Source: Acidobacteriota bacterium (GTDB lineage: Bacteria; Acidobacteriota; Terriglobia; Acidiferrales; UBA7541). Taken from it: DNA of 64,000 nt. Below the pieces are notes generated by a model. That model was not told the DNA's origin and did not search any database. It saw nothing but the letters and a program-made list of their open reading frames with translations. Made by a program: the position numbers and the translations under genes. This document shows, in pieces, positions 1 to 9,493 of this stretch. The DNA is taken from assembly GCA_013289825.1 (NCBI GenBank), contig JABCZF010000026.1, positions 1-64,000 of the forward strand, read 5' to 3'. Position 1 is the first letter of the stretch, and the number at the start of each line of letters is the position of its first letter.

Positions 1-2
1 AC

Positions 3-359
3 TCTTCGACTCCGACTATGGTCAATGAAGTGCATCTCGTGAGCAGACTCGCGAGCGATGGCGCCGCCAATTTCACAGGAACAGCCGATTACGGCCAGAA
101 CGGCGCCTTCTTTCCGAACGTTGTCAAAGGCAACATCCTCTCCGGCACGTTCGCCACAGACAGCTCCAACCCCGGTCACTTCACGGGTTCCTTCACGCTC
201 GGCACTGACCCCACCATTGCTCTTTTTTCATTCATAGCGCCAGCCGTCTCCACGTTTCAGGTTTCCCACTATCAAGCTAGCGATTCGCAAGCACTGATCA
301 TCCAAACCGATACTTCGGCGGATACGTGGGGCTACTTGCTTAGACAGCGACTGCCATAA
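3..359 (+). CDS. C-terminal part of a secreted/lipoprotein-like hypothetical protein (5' truncated)
   Basis: The reading frame is open from the window edge, so the gene begins upstream and only its last ~118 codons are seen. The sequence is rich in Gly, Thr, Ser and Asn and has beta-strand-like segments such as GTADYGQNGAFF and HFTGSFTLG. It resembles the repetitive, exported low-complexity proteins common in Acidobacteriota. There are no catalytic motifs. The function is not recognised. Confidence 0.5.
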   Translation, partial: SSTPTMVNEVHLVSRLASDGAANFTGTADYGQNGAFFPNVVKGNILSGTFATDSSNPGHFTGSFTLGTDPTIALFSFIAPAVSTFQVSHYQASDSQALIIQTDTSADTWGYLLRQRLP

Positions 360-466
360 CTGGCAACCGGCTGGTGCCGTAATCGAAAACTTGGGCTTTC
401 GGACTCTCACGCGTTACTTGACGGAAAGACATCCCGTTACTCACTCGGGTACAATCGCTCTGCAAC

Positions 467-1266
467 ATGGATGCACATGGAGTCGTCAATTTGCTATTTG
501 GCGCGCCACGAGCGCTTATCGGCGTCATACATGTCGGCGCCCTGAAAAACGTCGCAGAGATCGCAGACGAGGCGGTAGGTGAGGCTCGCGTTTACGAAGC
601 GGCGGGTTTTCACCGTCTGGCCATTGAAAATACCCACGACCGCCCGTATTTGAAGAGTTCCGTTGGACCGGAGATTGGTGCAGCGATGGCGGTGGTCGGC
701 TTCGTGGTGCGACGGGGGTTTCACTCCCCTTGGGAATTCAGGTTCTCGCAGGGGCCAATTTGTGGGCTATCGCCGTCGCCCACGCGTGCAGCGCGAGCTT
801 TGTTCGAGTGGAGGGTTTTGTTTTCGCCCACGTAGCGGACGAAGGTCTGATTGAGTCCACTGCTGGATTGCTTTTGCGATATCGCCGGACCATTGGTGCC
901 GAGAACGTTCGCATCTTCGCCGATATCAAGAAGAAGCACTCGGCGCACGCCATCACCGCAGACGTAGACATCGTCGAGACTGCCAAGGCCGCTGAGTTTT
1001 TCCAAGCGAATGGCGTAATTGTATCAGGTGTATCCACTGGCCAGCCTGCAGACGCCAGCGAAGTAGCTGCAGTCAGCAGCGCGGTGTCCATTCCTACGTT
1101 GATTGGTTCGGGGATCACGCCGGAGAACATCGGGAGTTATTCGTCAGCAGCCGCGTTTATCGTGGGTTCATCAGTCAAACAGGATGGCCTGTGGGAAAAT
1201 CCCCTTGATGAAAGACGAGTTCTGGCGGTAGTACGAGCATTTCAAAAATTACCGGCTCCTTGCTAG
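467..1266 (+). pseudogene. BtpA/SgcQ-family protein, disrupted by a -1 frameshift
   Basis: Two overlapping frames together encode one BtpA-family TIM-barrel protein of about 266 residues. The N-terminal part (from ATG 467) carries IGVIHVGALKN and VGPEIGAAMAVV. The C-terminal part, in the next frame, carries QVLAGAN, RVEGFVFAHVADEGL, FADIKKKHSAHAITADVDI and a final GSSVKQDGLWENP. The frames join at a run of five G residues (about 714-718). Restoring one G there gives a continuous VRRGVSLPLGIQVL. The family is named for a cyanobacterial photosystem I biogenesis factor, but most members are of unknown role, possibly sugar/nucleoside-related. The break is either a real mutation or a homopolymer sequencing error. 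Confidence 0.75.
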
Positions 1267-1641
1267 CAACGCTTGAAACACCCAGGAATTTCAGCTGGGA
1301 ATGTCCGCCTAGTGCGGGTCACGTCCTGATAACGCCGTTACCGTGCAGATGAATTGAAGGTGCGAAGAAACCCTGCCTCCAAAATGCCGCCAAGACTTTT
1401 CGCAACTAGAAGCCCCATAAACGATTTCTCGCACGTCGGGATACATTTTGCTTCACCAAAAAAGGTGCGAAGAACCAGCCAATGGTTTTTTACACCTTCA
1501 TTTCCGATTCCGCGACATTACCAGGTGGCCGCTAGGTCACCACTTTCCATTAAGCGAAGCTCGGGCCCGCGAATAATTTCGGATTGCCCGTTATAAGGCG
1601 AAGGGGATACAGTGCCGCCGGGTGATCTCTGGAGGCAAGAC
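1267..1641. other. Intergenic stretch with no supported gene
   Basis: This 375-base gap separates the BtpA-family gene from the small membrane protein. A short frame at 1354-1596 has no recognisable motif or ribosome site and atypical composition, so it is not called. A good GGAGG ribosome site at about 1631 belongs to the next gene. No RNA gene or convincing hairpin was seen. Confidence 0.5.
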
Positions 1642-2064
1642 ATGAAAGCGTCTTTGCTTTATCGAATCGCTTCTGTTCTTCTGCTGCTTTTTGCCATCGG
1701 ACATACACTTGGCTTTCGCCAGACCAATCCCGAATGGGGAGTAGGCTCGCTTATTGAATCAATGCGGTCGATTCATTTCGATGTACAAGGGTTTAGCCGA
1801 ACTTATTGGGACTTCTTTAGCGCGTTCGGGCTTTTTTTCTCCGTATTTCTTTTGTTCGCCGCGGTATTGGCGTGGCAGCTGGGCGGCCTTCCGGCGGAGA
1901 CTTTTGCACGCATGCGCCGCACTGCGTGGGCGCTCGCCATTTGCTTTGTCGCGGTCACAGCTTTGAGCTTGAAATACGCCTTCACCACCCCCATCGTTTT
2001 CTCAGCCATGATCACGATGTGTTTGATTGCTGCGGCATGGCTTTCCACGAAGAAGGCAATCTGA
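1642..2064 (+). CDS. Small four-helix membrane protein, unknown function
   Basis: The 140-residue product has four hydrophobic segments: about residues 5-25, 53-78, 92-112 and 116-134. The connecting loops are short, as in small integral membrane proteins of the LIC_13387-like type. ATG 1642 is chosen over upstream in-frame codons because a GGAGG ribosome site lies about six bases before it. No catalytic motif is visible and no partner gene is adjacent. Function unknown. Confidence 0.6.
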   Translation: MKASLLYRIASVLLLLFAIGHTLGFRQTNPEWGVGSLIESMRSIHFDVQGFSRTYWDFFSAFGLFFSVFLLFAAVLAWQLGGLPAETFARMRRTAWALAICFVAVTALSLKYAFTTPIVFSAMITMCLIAAAWLSTKKAI

Positions 2065-2443
2065 AGCCGTTGGTTGCGTGTGTTCTGAATTCTATTTCTT
2101 TGGGGTGACACTGGCCTAGTCTTTCCGCGATTTTTTGGCGAGTTCAATCGTGGTGATCTCCACCTCGGGTAGCACCGGCCCAAAAGTCTCTAGGCGGATC
2201 GTCGGCAAAGGGAATGCACCGTTTACACGGCTATTCCGCTGCGCCAAGAATGGTGCGGCAACTTTCCGGTTATCGCCTAACCGGGAGTTAGGATCACATG
2301 ACGCTAAAACGCTCTAGGTGAGTAATCGTGTGGCCTGCTAATCACCCATAGAGTTCACCATGCTGCCCGTCTCCGAAGCCCGGAGAGGAAGTCCTGGTTG
2401 AGATCGCACAGTCCAACGTATGATCTGGCTCGAGGTATTGCGC
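2065..2443. other. Intergenic stretch with no supported gene
   Basis: This 379-base gap has only short overlapping frames with no recognisable protein similarity. It presumably holds the promoter of the PIG-L gene downstream. No convincing repeat or RNA was found. Confidence 0.45.
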
Positions 2444-3364
2444 ATGCTGAAATCGTTCCGGCACCGGTGCTTGGCTGCAGTTGTTCATGGTGCGGTATGG
2501 GGCGCGTGGCTTCTGGCTACACCGTTCTTCCCTGGTGCGTCCGCGCAGAATGAGCCTGTGAGCGTCATTGCTTTCGGCGCGCACCCGGACGATTGTGACC
2601 TCGGCGCAGGAGGCCTGGCCGCCAAGTATGCAGCGCTCGGTTTTAAGGTGAAGTTCGTGTCGCTAACCAACGGTGACGCGGGCCACCAGACTCAAGGGGG
2701 AGAAGAACTCGCCAAGCGCCGCCGCGCAGAAGCGCAGGAATCCGGCCGACGCATCGGCATCGAATACGAGGTGCTCGACAACCACGATGGCAAGCTTTTG
2801 CCTACGCTAGAGGTCCGCGAGCAAGTCATCCGCGAGATCCGTCAGTGGAAGGCGGACGTCGTGATTGGGCCACGCCCCAACGATTACCATCCGGACCACC
2901 GATACACGGGTGTTTTGGTGCAGGACGCTTCGTACATGGTCATCGTGCCCAACATCGTTAAAGATACCCCGCCCCTGCCTCGGAACCCCGTGTTTCTGTA
3001 CTACAGCGACCGCTTCACGAGGCCGCAGCCGTTCCGGCCAGATATCGTGGTATCGATCGACGATGTGTTCCAGAAGAAGATCGATATGTTGGACGCGCAT
3101 GTTTCACAGTTTTATGAATGGTTGCCATGGACTACCGGGAACCTTGATCAGGTACCTAAGGATGCCATTGAGAGGAAGAAATGGCTGGCGGCACAACCGA
3201 TGGTGGTGCGAAAGGGGGCCCCTGACTGGCGGGTTACACTCGAGAAACGCTATGGGGCGGAAGCGGCTAGCATTCAGCACGTCGAAGCCTTTGAAATCAC
3301 TGAATACGGGCGTCAGCCCAGTGAGGAAGAGATTCGCAGGCTATTTCCATTTTTTCCGCGATAA
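2444..3364 (+). CDS. PIG-L family (LmbE-like) deacetylase, exported
   Basis: The product is a zinc-dependent N-acetylglucosaminyl-type deacetylase of about 306 residues. The N-terminus has a basic stretch followed by a hydrophobic segment ending in PGASAQ, a probable signal peptide, so the enzyme likely acts outside the cytoplasm. The metal/catalytic motif AHPDD lies just after the signal and the second motif HPDH about 100 residues later, both hallmarks of the family. ATG 2444 is preceded by a purine-rich GAGG; an in-frame ATG at 2420 is the alternative start. The substrate is not predictable; relatives act on GlcNAc conjugates (MshB, BshB). A permease gene follows 66 bases downstream on the same strand. 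Confidence 0.85.
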   Translation: MLKSFRHRCLAAVVHGAVWGAWLLATPFFPGASAQNEPVSVIAFGAHPDDCDLGAGGLAAKYAALGFKVKFVSLTNGDAGHQTQGGEELAKRRRAEAQESGRRIGIEYEVLDNHDGKLLPTLEVREQVIREIRQWKADVVIGPRPNDYHPDHRYTGVLVQDASYMVIVPNIVKDTPPLPRNPVFLYYSDRFTRPQPFRPDIVVSIDDVFQKKIDMLDAHVSQFYEWLPWTTGNLDQVPKDAIERKKWLAAQPMVVRKGAPDWRVTLEKRYGAEAASIQHVEAFEITEYGRQPSEEEIRRLFPFFPR

Positions 3365-3430
3365 AGTGGCACATCCTTGAAATGTGGTAGATTCCCGTCG
3401 TCGGGGCAAACGCTGGAACGGGACGTTTCC

Positions 3431-5899
3431 ATGAATACGCTGATCCGGGACATTCGTTTCGCACTTCGCTCTTTCGTGAAGAATCCGGGGTTCGCACTGG
3501 CTGCGGTATTGTCGCTGGCGATTGGAATTGGCGCGAATACCTCCATCTTCAGTGTTGCGAACGCGCTGCTGTTCCGCCTTCTGCCGTATGAAGGTTCGGA
3601 CCGGTTGGCCATCCTGTGGAATCGTTCACCCGGCCTGAACATCAGCGAGGATTGGTTTTCCACGGCGCAGTATTACGACATCAAGACAGGGCACCATGGG
3701 TTTGAGCAGATCGCGATCGCGATTGGCGGCAACTACAACTTGACTGGGCAGGGTGACCCGGAACGAGTGGGCGTCATCCGGGTCTCGTCGAATCTTCTTC
3801 CAATGCTCGGTGCTCACCCGGCTCTCGGCCGTCTGTTGACACCGGACGAGGACTCTCCGGGACGTCCGGCTACGGCCGTGCTGACGGACGGCATTTGGGC
3901 GCGGCGTTTCGGCCGCGATCCGCGGATGATCGGCAAGTCGATCATCATCAATGGACAAACGTCTGAAGTAGTCGGCATCCTGCCGCAACGCTTTTCTTTG
4001 CCGCGGGAAGTTCTCCCTGTGCTCGACGGAACGGAGCAGGCAGAGATTTTTCTGCCGTTGCCGCTTGCGCCCGCCGCTTCGCAAGTGCGGACCCACGAAG
4101 ATTACAACATCGTCGGAAAGCTAAAGCCGGAGGTTTCGCTGGCGCAAGCCCAAGCGGAGATGGATACCATCACGGCGCGGCTGCGGCGCGACTTCCCAGA
4201 TAACTATCCGCCCAATGGCGGGCTGACGTTCAGTATCGTGCCGCTTCTCGAACAAGTGGTTGGCAACGTGCGTCGCTCTTTGCAGGTGCTGCTTGGGTCG
4301 GTGGGTTTCGTGCTGCTGATCGCTTGTGCCAACGTCGCCAATCTCTTGTTATCGCGGGCCGTGGCGCGCCGGCAAGAAATTGCCGTGCGGACGGCACTGG
4401 GCGCAAGCCGATGGCACATCGTTCGTCAATTATTGACGGAGAGCGTGCTGCTTTCGCTCTGCGGTGGAGCTTTGGGCCTGTTCATCTGCCTTCTCAGCGT
4501 GAAGTGGATTTACATTTTGGGGACGAAGAGCATCCCGCGGCCGCAGGAGGTGGGGATCGATGGACGCGTGCTCCTGTTTACGCTGTTGCTCTCCCTTTTC
4601 TCCGGGATTCTCTTTGGCCTTTCCCCGGCCTTGCGCATTTCACGGCTGGATCTAAATTCGACTCTGAAAGACACAAGTCGTGGCGCGGCTGGAACCAGCG
4701 CGGTATGGGGCCGCGGTAATAGTGTTCGGGGGCTGCTCGTTATTTCGGAGTTGGCGCTCTCCGTGGTCCTATTGATCGGTGCGGGACTTCTCATCCGAAG
4801 TTTCGCCCGCCTGCAAGATGTTCTGCCCGGGTTCAACCCACGCGGCGTGCTCACATTCGACCTGACGATGACCGGTCGAAAATACAACGACAAACAGACG
4901 ATCTTGAATACGTACCGGCAGCTTTGGGAGCGGCTGGAGCATTTGCCGGGAGCGAACGCAGCCGGCGGAGTCACCTCGCTCCCTTTGAGCCAGGCGTTTG
5001 CGTGGACGCCGATCACCGTCGAAGGACGAACGCCGCTTCCCGGCGAGAAATTTCTCAATGCCGACGAACGGCTAGTTGGGGGGCACTATTTTGAAGCGAT
5101 GGGAATTCCGCTGCGGCGTGGTCGATTCTTCACCGATCAGGACGACACGACGAAGCCAATCGTAGTCATCGTTGACGAGTACATGGCCGACCAACTGTGG
5201 CCAAGACAGGATCCCATCGGCAAACGGTTTCATATTGTCGAACTTCAGTCGAAGGACCCGTGGCAGACGGTCGTTGGCGTGGCCGGACGCGTGAAGCAAG
5301 ACTCTCTGGACTCTAACCCGCGAATCGCTTTCTACCTGCCCCACACGCAATTCCCTACGCGCGCAATGACTGTAGCCCTTCGAGGCTCCACGGATCCCTC
5401 TGCAATGGTGACCGCCGTCAAAAATGAACTGCGAAATCTCGATCCGGATCTTCCGATGTACTATGTTCGAACGATGGGGCAGCGTGTGGACGAGTCGCTG
5501 GCCCGCCGGCGTTTCTCGATGCTGCTTCTGGGGGTCTTCGCCAGCTTCGCTCTGGTTCTCGCAACGATTGGTATCTACGGCGTGATGGCCTACCTGGTCA
5601 GTCAGGGAACTCGAGAAATTGGTATTCGAATGGCTCTGGGTGCTTCGCAGCGCAACGTCCTGAGTCTGGTTGTCCGGCAGGGGATGGCGCTCGCTCTTTC
5701 CGGCGTGATGATTGGTTTGGCAGCAGCTTTCCTCCTTACCCGGCTGATGCGAAGCCTGTTATTCGGCGTGGAAGCGACCGACCTAATCACATTTGCTGCG
5801 ATTTCATTGTTGGTTTTGCTGATCGGGCTGCTCGCCAGTTACATTCCAGCGCAAAGCGCCACTCGAATTGACCCCATAGTTTCGCTGCGCTGCGAGTAG
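3431..5899 (+). CDS. ADOP-type orphan ABC permease (MacB/FtsX-like), no prefix domain
   Basis: This 822-residue permease has the duplicated MacB_PCD plus FtsX architecture. A first helix at about residues 20-45 (AAVLSLAIGIGANTSIFS) is followed by a periplasmic core domain and three helices from about 280. A second helix/core domain starts near 430, and a final FtsX block ends in the DPIVSLR signature. The copies carry the FtsX-typical phrases RQEIAVRTALGASR and TREIGIRMALGASQ. No ATPase gene is nearby, which defines the acidobacterial 'ADOP' families. Unlike the three other copies in this window, it begins directly at IRDIRFALRS, without the ~80-residue cytoplasmic prefix and without a PadR gene upstream. 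ATG 3431 fits the family start. Substrate unknown. Confidence 0.88.
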   Translation: MNTLIRDIRFALRSFVKNPGFALAAVLSLAIGIGANTSIFSVANALLFRLLPYEGSDRLAILWNRSPGLNISEDWFSTAQYYDIKTGHHGFEQIAIAIGGNYNLTGQGDPERVGVIRVSSNLLPMLGAHPALGRLLTPDEDSPGRPATAVLTDGIWARRFGRDPRMIGKSIIINGQTSEVVGILPQRFSLPREVLPVLDGTEQAEIFLPLPLAPAASQVRTHEDYNIVGKLKPEVSLAQAQAEMDTITARLRRDFPDNYPPNGGLTFSIVPLLEQVVGNVRRSLQVLLGSVGFVLLIACANVANLLLSRAVARRQEIAVRTALGASRWHIVRQLLTESVLLSLCGGALGLFICLLSVKWIYILGTKSIPRPQEVGIDGRVLLFTLLLSLFSGILFGLSPALRISRLDLNSTLKDTSRGAAGTSAVWGRGNSVRGLLVISELALSVVLLIGAGLLIRSFARLQDVLPGFNPRGVLTFDLTMTGRKYNDKQTILNTYRQLWERLEHLPGANAAGGVTSLPLSQAFAWTPITVEGRTPLPGEKFLNADERLVGGHYFEAMGIPLRRGRFFTDQDDTTKPIVVIVDEYMADQLWPRQDPIGKRFHIVELQSKDPWQTVVGVAGRVKQDSLDSNPRIAFYLPHTQFPTRAMTVALRGSTDPSAMVTAVKNELRNLDPDLPMYYVRTMGQRVDESLARRRFSMLLLGVFASFALVLATIGIYGVMAYLVSQGTREIGIRMALGASQRNVLSLVVRQGMALALSGVMIGLAAAFLLTRLMRSLLFGVEATDLITFAAISLLVLLIGLLASYIPAQSATRIDPIVSLRCE

Positions 5900-5969
5900 A
5901 GAGTTTTTCTCTTCAGGACACTCGTACTTGGGCCCGCCGCGCCCAGATTGAATCAGCGGAGCGACATTA

Positions 5970-7751
5970 TTACCGGCGAGTCGCTGAAGTGAACACCACT
6001 TCCCCATCGAACAGGGTCATCAGACATTTCAGGTCTTTGATCTCCTCGGTTCTTATCGTGTAAAGGTCGCGATCCCAGATCGCAATGTCGGCTTTCTTGC
6101 CCACTTCGAGCGTGCCGATCTGGTTTTCCAGGAACATCTGGCGCGCACCCCAAGCGGTGTAGCTACGAACCGCCGTGTGAATGTCCACAGCCTCCGCAAG
6201 TCCGAACGGATGGGCGCCATAAGTGCCCTTGAGGGTCTCCCGTGCAAGAGACGCCCACAGCCCCAAGCGGGCGGCCACCGGTGTAACGAAATAGTCTGAC
6301 CCTCCGGACCAAAGAATGCCGCGGGACAGCAGGGTGCGCAGGGGCTCCAGGCTCTCCCCGCGCGTAGGGCCATAGCTTGCCGCATAAATGTCGCCGATCC
6401 ACCACAAGAACTCTGGCTGCATCTCGGGATAACCCGCATCGTATTTTTTCTGCAAGTTCGCCATTACCTCGAGCGCGTGCGGGGTTGGCAAGTTCGCATG
6501 GATAATGCTGTGCCGCAGCCCGGGATAGCTTTGCTCCCGCTCGACAAGCGCATACGTATCCACCACCCAGTCCATCGCGCGATCGCCAACCGCGTGTGTG
6601 CCCACTGGGACACCGTTTTGGTGGAAAAGGCGGACCATTTCTCGGTAAACCTCGGGATCTGTTTGCGGGTAGCCTTTATTGCCCGCACCCGAAGATGTAA
6701 CGTCTGGAGTCTTGCCGTTGCGCAGCCAATCGTCATACACCCAGCCCGTTCGCGCGCCGCCGGAACCGTCCATATAAATCTTGGCCCCACAGGAAAGCAA
6801 TCGGTCGTCGCCCAAACTTCCCGGTAAACGTGGAACACTCTTGATTTCGGCGAGCGCCTCTTTCGCCGACTCGAGTGTTGAACCCGCGTGCCACAGCACG
6901 CAGACCCGCTCCTTAAGCTTCCCTTGATCCAGCAGCGATTTGTAAGCGTCCCAGTGAAGCTGGTGGATGTCTGGATCTTTGACGGCGGTCATGCCTTCGC
7001 TGTGCAGCACCTGCTGGATGTAGAGGATGCCCTGGCGCATCTGCTCGGGAGTCGTGGGTGGGATAAGGAGGGTAACCGGCTGCATCGCCGAGTCTTCTTT
7101 GAGAACGCCCGTGGGCTTTCCGCTCGCGTCACGATCGATCGTGCCGGCGGCAGGGTCAGCAGTCGCCGAAGTAATGCGAGCCATCTTCAGCGCAAGCGAA
7201 TTGGCCACTCCGTAATGCCCTGTCGTATGCATGAGCCACACAGGGTTGTTAGGAGCGACGGCATCCAGATCACTGGCCGTGACGTAGCGTCGTTCCCTGA
7301 GTTTGCCCTCGTCCCAGCCGGATCCCGTGACCCAGTCGCCTGGCTTGACCAGAGCGACTTTGGCCTTTACGCGTACCACTATTTCCGCTACCGAATTGGC
7401 GTCCGAGAGCTTGACCCCGAAAAGTTCTCCCACTCCTCCGTCGGCAATGTGTGCGTGTGTATCAATGAGGCCGGGGGTCGCAGTGTGGCCGTGAAGGTCA
7501 ATGACGCGCACGCCCGGACCGTTTCCTGCAAATTCCTGGATCTCGGCGTCGCTGCCAACCTTTACAATCACGCCGCGTCGAATGGCCATTGCCTGGGAGA
7601 TTGAGTCAGCCGCATCGACCGTGAGGATGCGTCCATGGAGCAACAGCAGAAGGTCCGCATTCGCGTTGGGACTCTGCGCCGACACCATTCGCGTCAAGAG
7701 CAGCGCGACGATCAGACCGTTCGCGCGCATGAGTTTCCCCTTCAGTGCCAT
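5970..7751 (-). CDS. YtcJ-like metal-dependent amidohydrolase, exported
   Basis: This amidohydrolase_3 family protein has about 593 residues. An N-terminal hydrophobic segment (ANGLIVALLLTRMVSAQS) looks like a signal peptide. The metal-binding HxH lies in PGLIDTHAHI, further His/Asp ligands in GTHAVGDRAMDWV, and the catalytic-Asp region in SGGSDYFV. The C-terminal NQIGTLEVGKKADIAIWDRD is the typical composite-domain ending. ATG 7751 is chosen because AAGGAA lies six bases upstream; another in-frame ATG is at 7775. Relatives hydrolyse amides or N-acyl compounds (NfdA, YtcJ), but the substrate here is unknown. It is convergent with the upstream permease gene. Confidence 0.87.
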   Translation of the reverse strand: MALKGKLMRANGLIVALLLTRMVSAQSPNANADLLLLLHGRILTVDAADSISQAMAIRRGVIVKVGSDAEIQEFAGNGPGVRVIDLHGHTATPGLIDTHAHIADGGVGELFGVKLSDANSVAEIVVRVKAKVALVKPGDWVTGSGWDEGKLRERRYVTASDLDAVAPNNPVWLMHTTGHYGVANSLALKMARITSATADPAAGTIDRDASGKPTGVLKEDSAMQPVTLLIPPTTPEQMRQGILYIQQVLHSEGMTAVKDPDIHQLHWDAYKSLLDQGKLKERVCVLWHAGSTLESAKEALAEIKSVPRLPGSLGDDRLLSCGAKIYMDGSGGARTGWVYDDWLRNGKTPDVTSSGAGNKGYPQTDPEVYREMVRLFHQNGVPVGTHAVGDRAMDWVVDTYALVEREQSYPGLRHSIIHANLPTPHALEVMANLQKKYDAGYPEMQPEFLWWIGDIYAASYGPTRGESLEPLRTLLSRGILWSGGSDYFVTPVAARLGLWASLARETLKGTYGAHPFGLAEAVDIHTAVRSYTAWGARQMFLENQIGTLEVGKKADIAIWDRDLYTIRTEEIKDLKCLMTLFDGEVVFTSATRR

Positions 7752-8380
7752 CGCCAATTCCTTCCGCTGGAACATTGTCCGAGCACTATATCTGCAACAT
7801 GCTCACAGCACTACATTATGTCTGACGCGCGCACTGTACTGAAGTTGGTTCGATAGTGCGGCGCAAAAGAGTGGTGTACTGTGCTCCGCTCGACAGTCCC
7901 GGCGCATCCCAACGCCAACCTCCCCTCCATTCAATTTCCATAGGGCCCGCGTCCGCCCGGGAAGGCGGGTTCGCCGGTGCGAACCGATTCGTAAAGCTCT
8001 CAGAGCGGGCGCCAAAGAAAGGGTGCAGGCAGAAACAAGGCGCCATCGCACAACCAGCGTGAATGCCCGGTGGCCTCCATCCCCACGCGCACGCTGACTC
8101 CTCGCTGCCTAAGATCCCGGTAGAATCGTTCGGTTTCACCGTCGTTTGATTCAATTGCTGTTCGCCGCACTCACCCGTTTCCTGATCCAAAAATGCAATT
8201 TCCTGAAAGCCCAGGTGATAATGATCGTAGCTGGTTGCTTTCTCCCGAGCCTTTGGTCGTCAATCAACCACAGTGTACTCGGGTCGAGGGAGCCAGCATT
8301 GTTATGAAATCATAGGGTTTTCAAGTTCTCGACTACTCTCCCGGAGTTAGCCAGCCGCAATCGCCACCAAGTCTTGGTAG
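7752..8380. other. Gene-poor stretch containing transposase debris
   Basis: This 629-base gap holds an IS110-type transposase remnant at about 8054-8199 (listed separately). The remaining 7752-8053 and 8200-8380 contain only short shadow frames, some of them open but without similarity I recognise. No intact element ends were identified. Confidence 0.5.
8054..8199 (-). mobile_element. Degenerate IS110-family transposase fragment
   Basis: On the minus strand one frame reads LDQETGECGEQQLNQ. After a frameshift at about 8140 the next frame reads GETERFYRDLRQRGVSVRVG followed by MEATGHSRW. This is the N-terminal catalytic-domain region of IS110-family (DEDD) transposases. The conserved block ends abruptly after the Trp, and no remainder of the ~330-residue transposase is present. 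The fragment is therefore dead, left by an old insertion and deletion. Confidence 0.75.
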
Positions 8381-9262
8381 TCACTTCTTCAGCCAACCTT
8401 GTAACTCCAGCCAGTCGGCAAACCTGTCGATCCAATGATCCGTAGGGAGGTTCTGCTTTCGCATTCCGAAGCCGTGGCCACCCTTCGCGTACATGTGCAG
8501 TTCGGCTGGTTTGTGAGCGCTGGTCCACTTTTCGTACAAAGCGACGCTCTCCAGTGCGAGTCCGAGATTGTCATCGGTGGCAGCCGCGACAAACACAGGC
8601 GGCGCATCCACTGGAACGGGAGAATCTTTAAACCTACTCCCGGCGGCATAGATCAGGGCTACGAAGGCGGGCCTGCCATCCGACGCATAATGGAAGGCCA
8701 CTCCGGCAGAGACCGTTCCACCAGCGGAGAATCCGATAGTGCCGACGCGATCGGGGGAAACTCCCCAATCCGACGCGTGCTCCCGAACGTAGGTGACCGC
8801 CGCCAGCCCATCGGCGATTGACAGGGGAACGACCTTGTCTAATACCTCTCGAAATTTCTGCCGGTCTGCAAACAGCGCCGTAAATTCCTCCGTGGCGTCC
8901 TCGCCGGTGTGTGCGAGACGGTACTTCAACACAAAGGCCGTCACGCCTTTCGCAACCATGTACTTGGCGACATCGTTGCCCTCGCTGTTGATAGAGAGGG
9001 CCATAAAACCGCCGCCCGGGCAGATCACCACAGCGGTGCCGTTTCTCAACTCCTGCGAAGGCCTGAATACGGTGAGCGTTGGCTTGGTCACATTAGCGAC
9101 GACTTCGGTGTTCCAGTTTTTCGAGAAGTACTCTTTCTCAGGATAGCTCTCCTGTGTCGAGCCAGGCGCCGTGCCGGGGTAGAGGGGAATGACATCCTGG
9201 GCGGCTCCGAGGGGGGCCAGGAACATCAGTAAGCAAACGGTTCGAATGAGGAATGTTTTCAT
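8381..9262 (-). CDS. Exported alpha/beta-hydrolase (BD-FAE/acetylesterase-like)
   Basis: The product is a 293-residue serine hydrolase. The first ~21 residues (FLIRTVCLLMFLAPLGAAQ) form a signal peptide. The oxyanion-hole motif is CPGGGF, the nucleophile elbow is GFSAGG, the acid probably lies in the ATDDN region, and the catalytic His in KGGHGFGM near the C-terminus. The layout matches bifunctional feruloyl/acetyl-xylan esterase-like and endo-1,4-beta-xylanase-associated acetylesterases of soil bacteria. The likely role is de-esterification of plant polysaccharide or small esters in the periplasm; the substrate is inferred only. Confidence 0.85.
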   Translation of the reverse strand: MKTFLIRTVCLLMFLAPLGAAQDVIPLYPGTAPGSTQESYPEKEYFSKNWNTEVVANVTKPTLTVFRPSQELRNGTAVVICPGGGFMALSINSEGNDVAKYMVAKGVTAFVLKYRLAHTGEDATEEFTALFADRQKFREVLDKVVPLSIADGLAAVTYVREHASDWGVSPDRVGTIGFSAGGTVSAGVAFHYASDGRPAFVALIYAAGSRFKDSPVPVDAPPVFVAAATDDNLGLALESVALYEKWTSAHKPAELHMYAKGGHGFGMRKQNLPTDHWIDRFADWLELQGWLKK

Positions 9263-9493
9263 GGGCGCAGTCTATCAGAGAGTCGCGTCTGTGCGCCTGG
9301 GATCAGAGTTCGATTCGCCGAGGGATAACTTCAGGCTGGCTAGACGGAAGTTATGCCAAATCAGGTTCTGGAGCGTCGGTCAAATGCCCCGAGTCTTGCA
9401 TCGACGCCATAACCGGGAAAGTGGTCCCGGTGCCCAAATTACCGACCACCAGGCTCACCCGAGTTTTCAGACGATTGCATTTTTGGTGTTGAT

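Noticed and set aside
1354..1596. 80-codon frame in the gap after the BtpA-family gene
   Set aside because: No ribosome site, similarity or coding-like composition.
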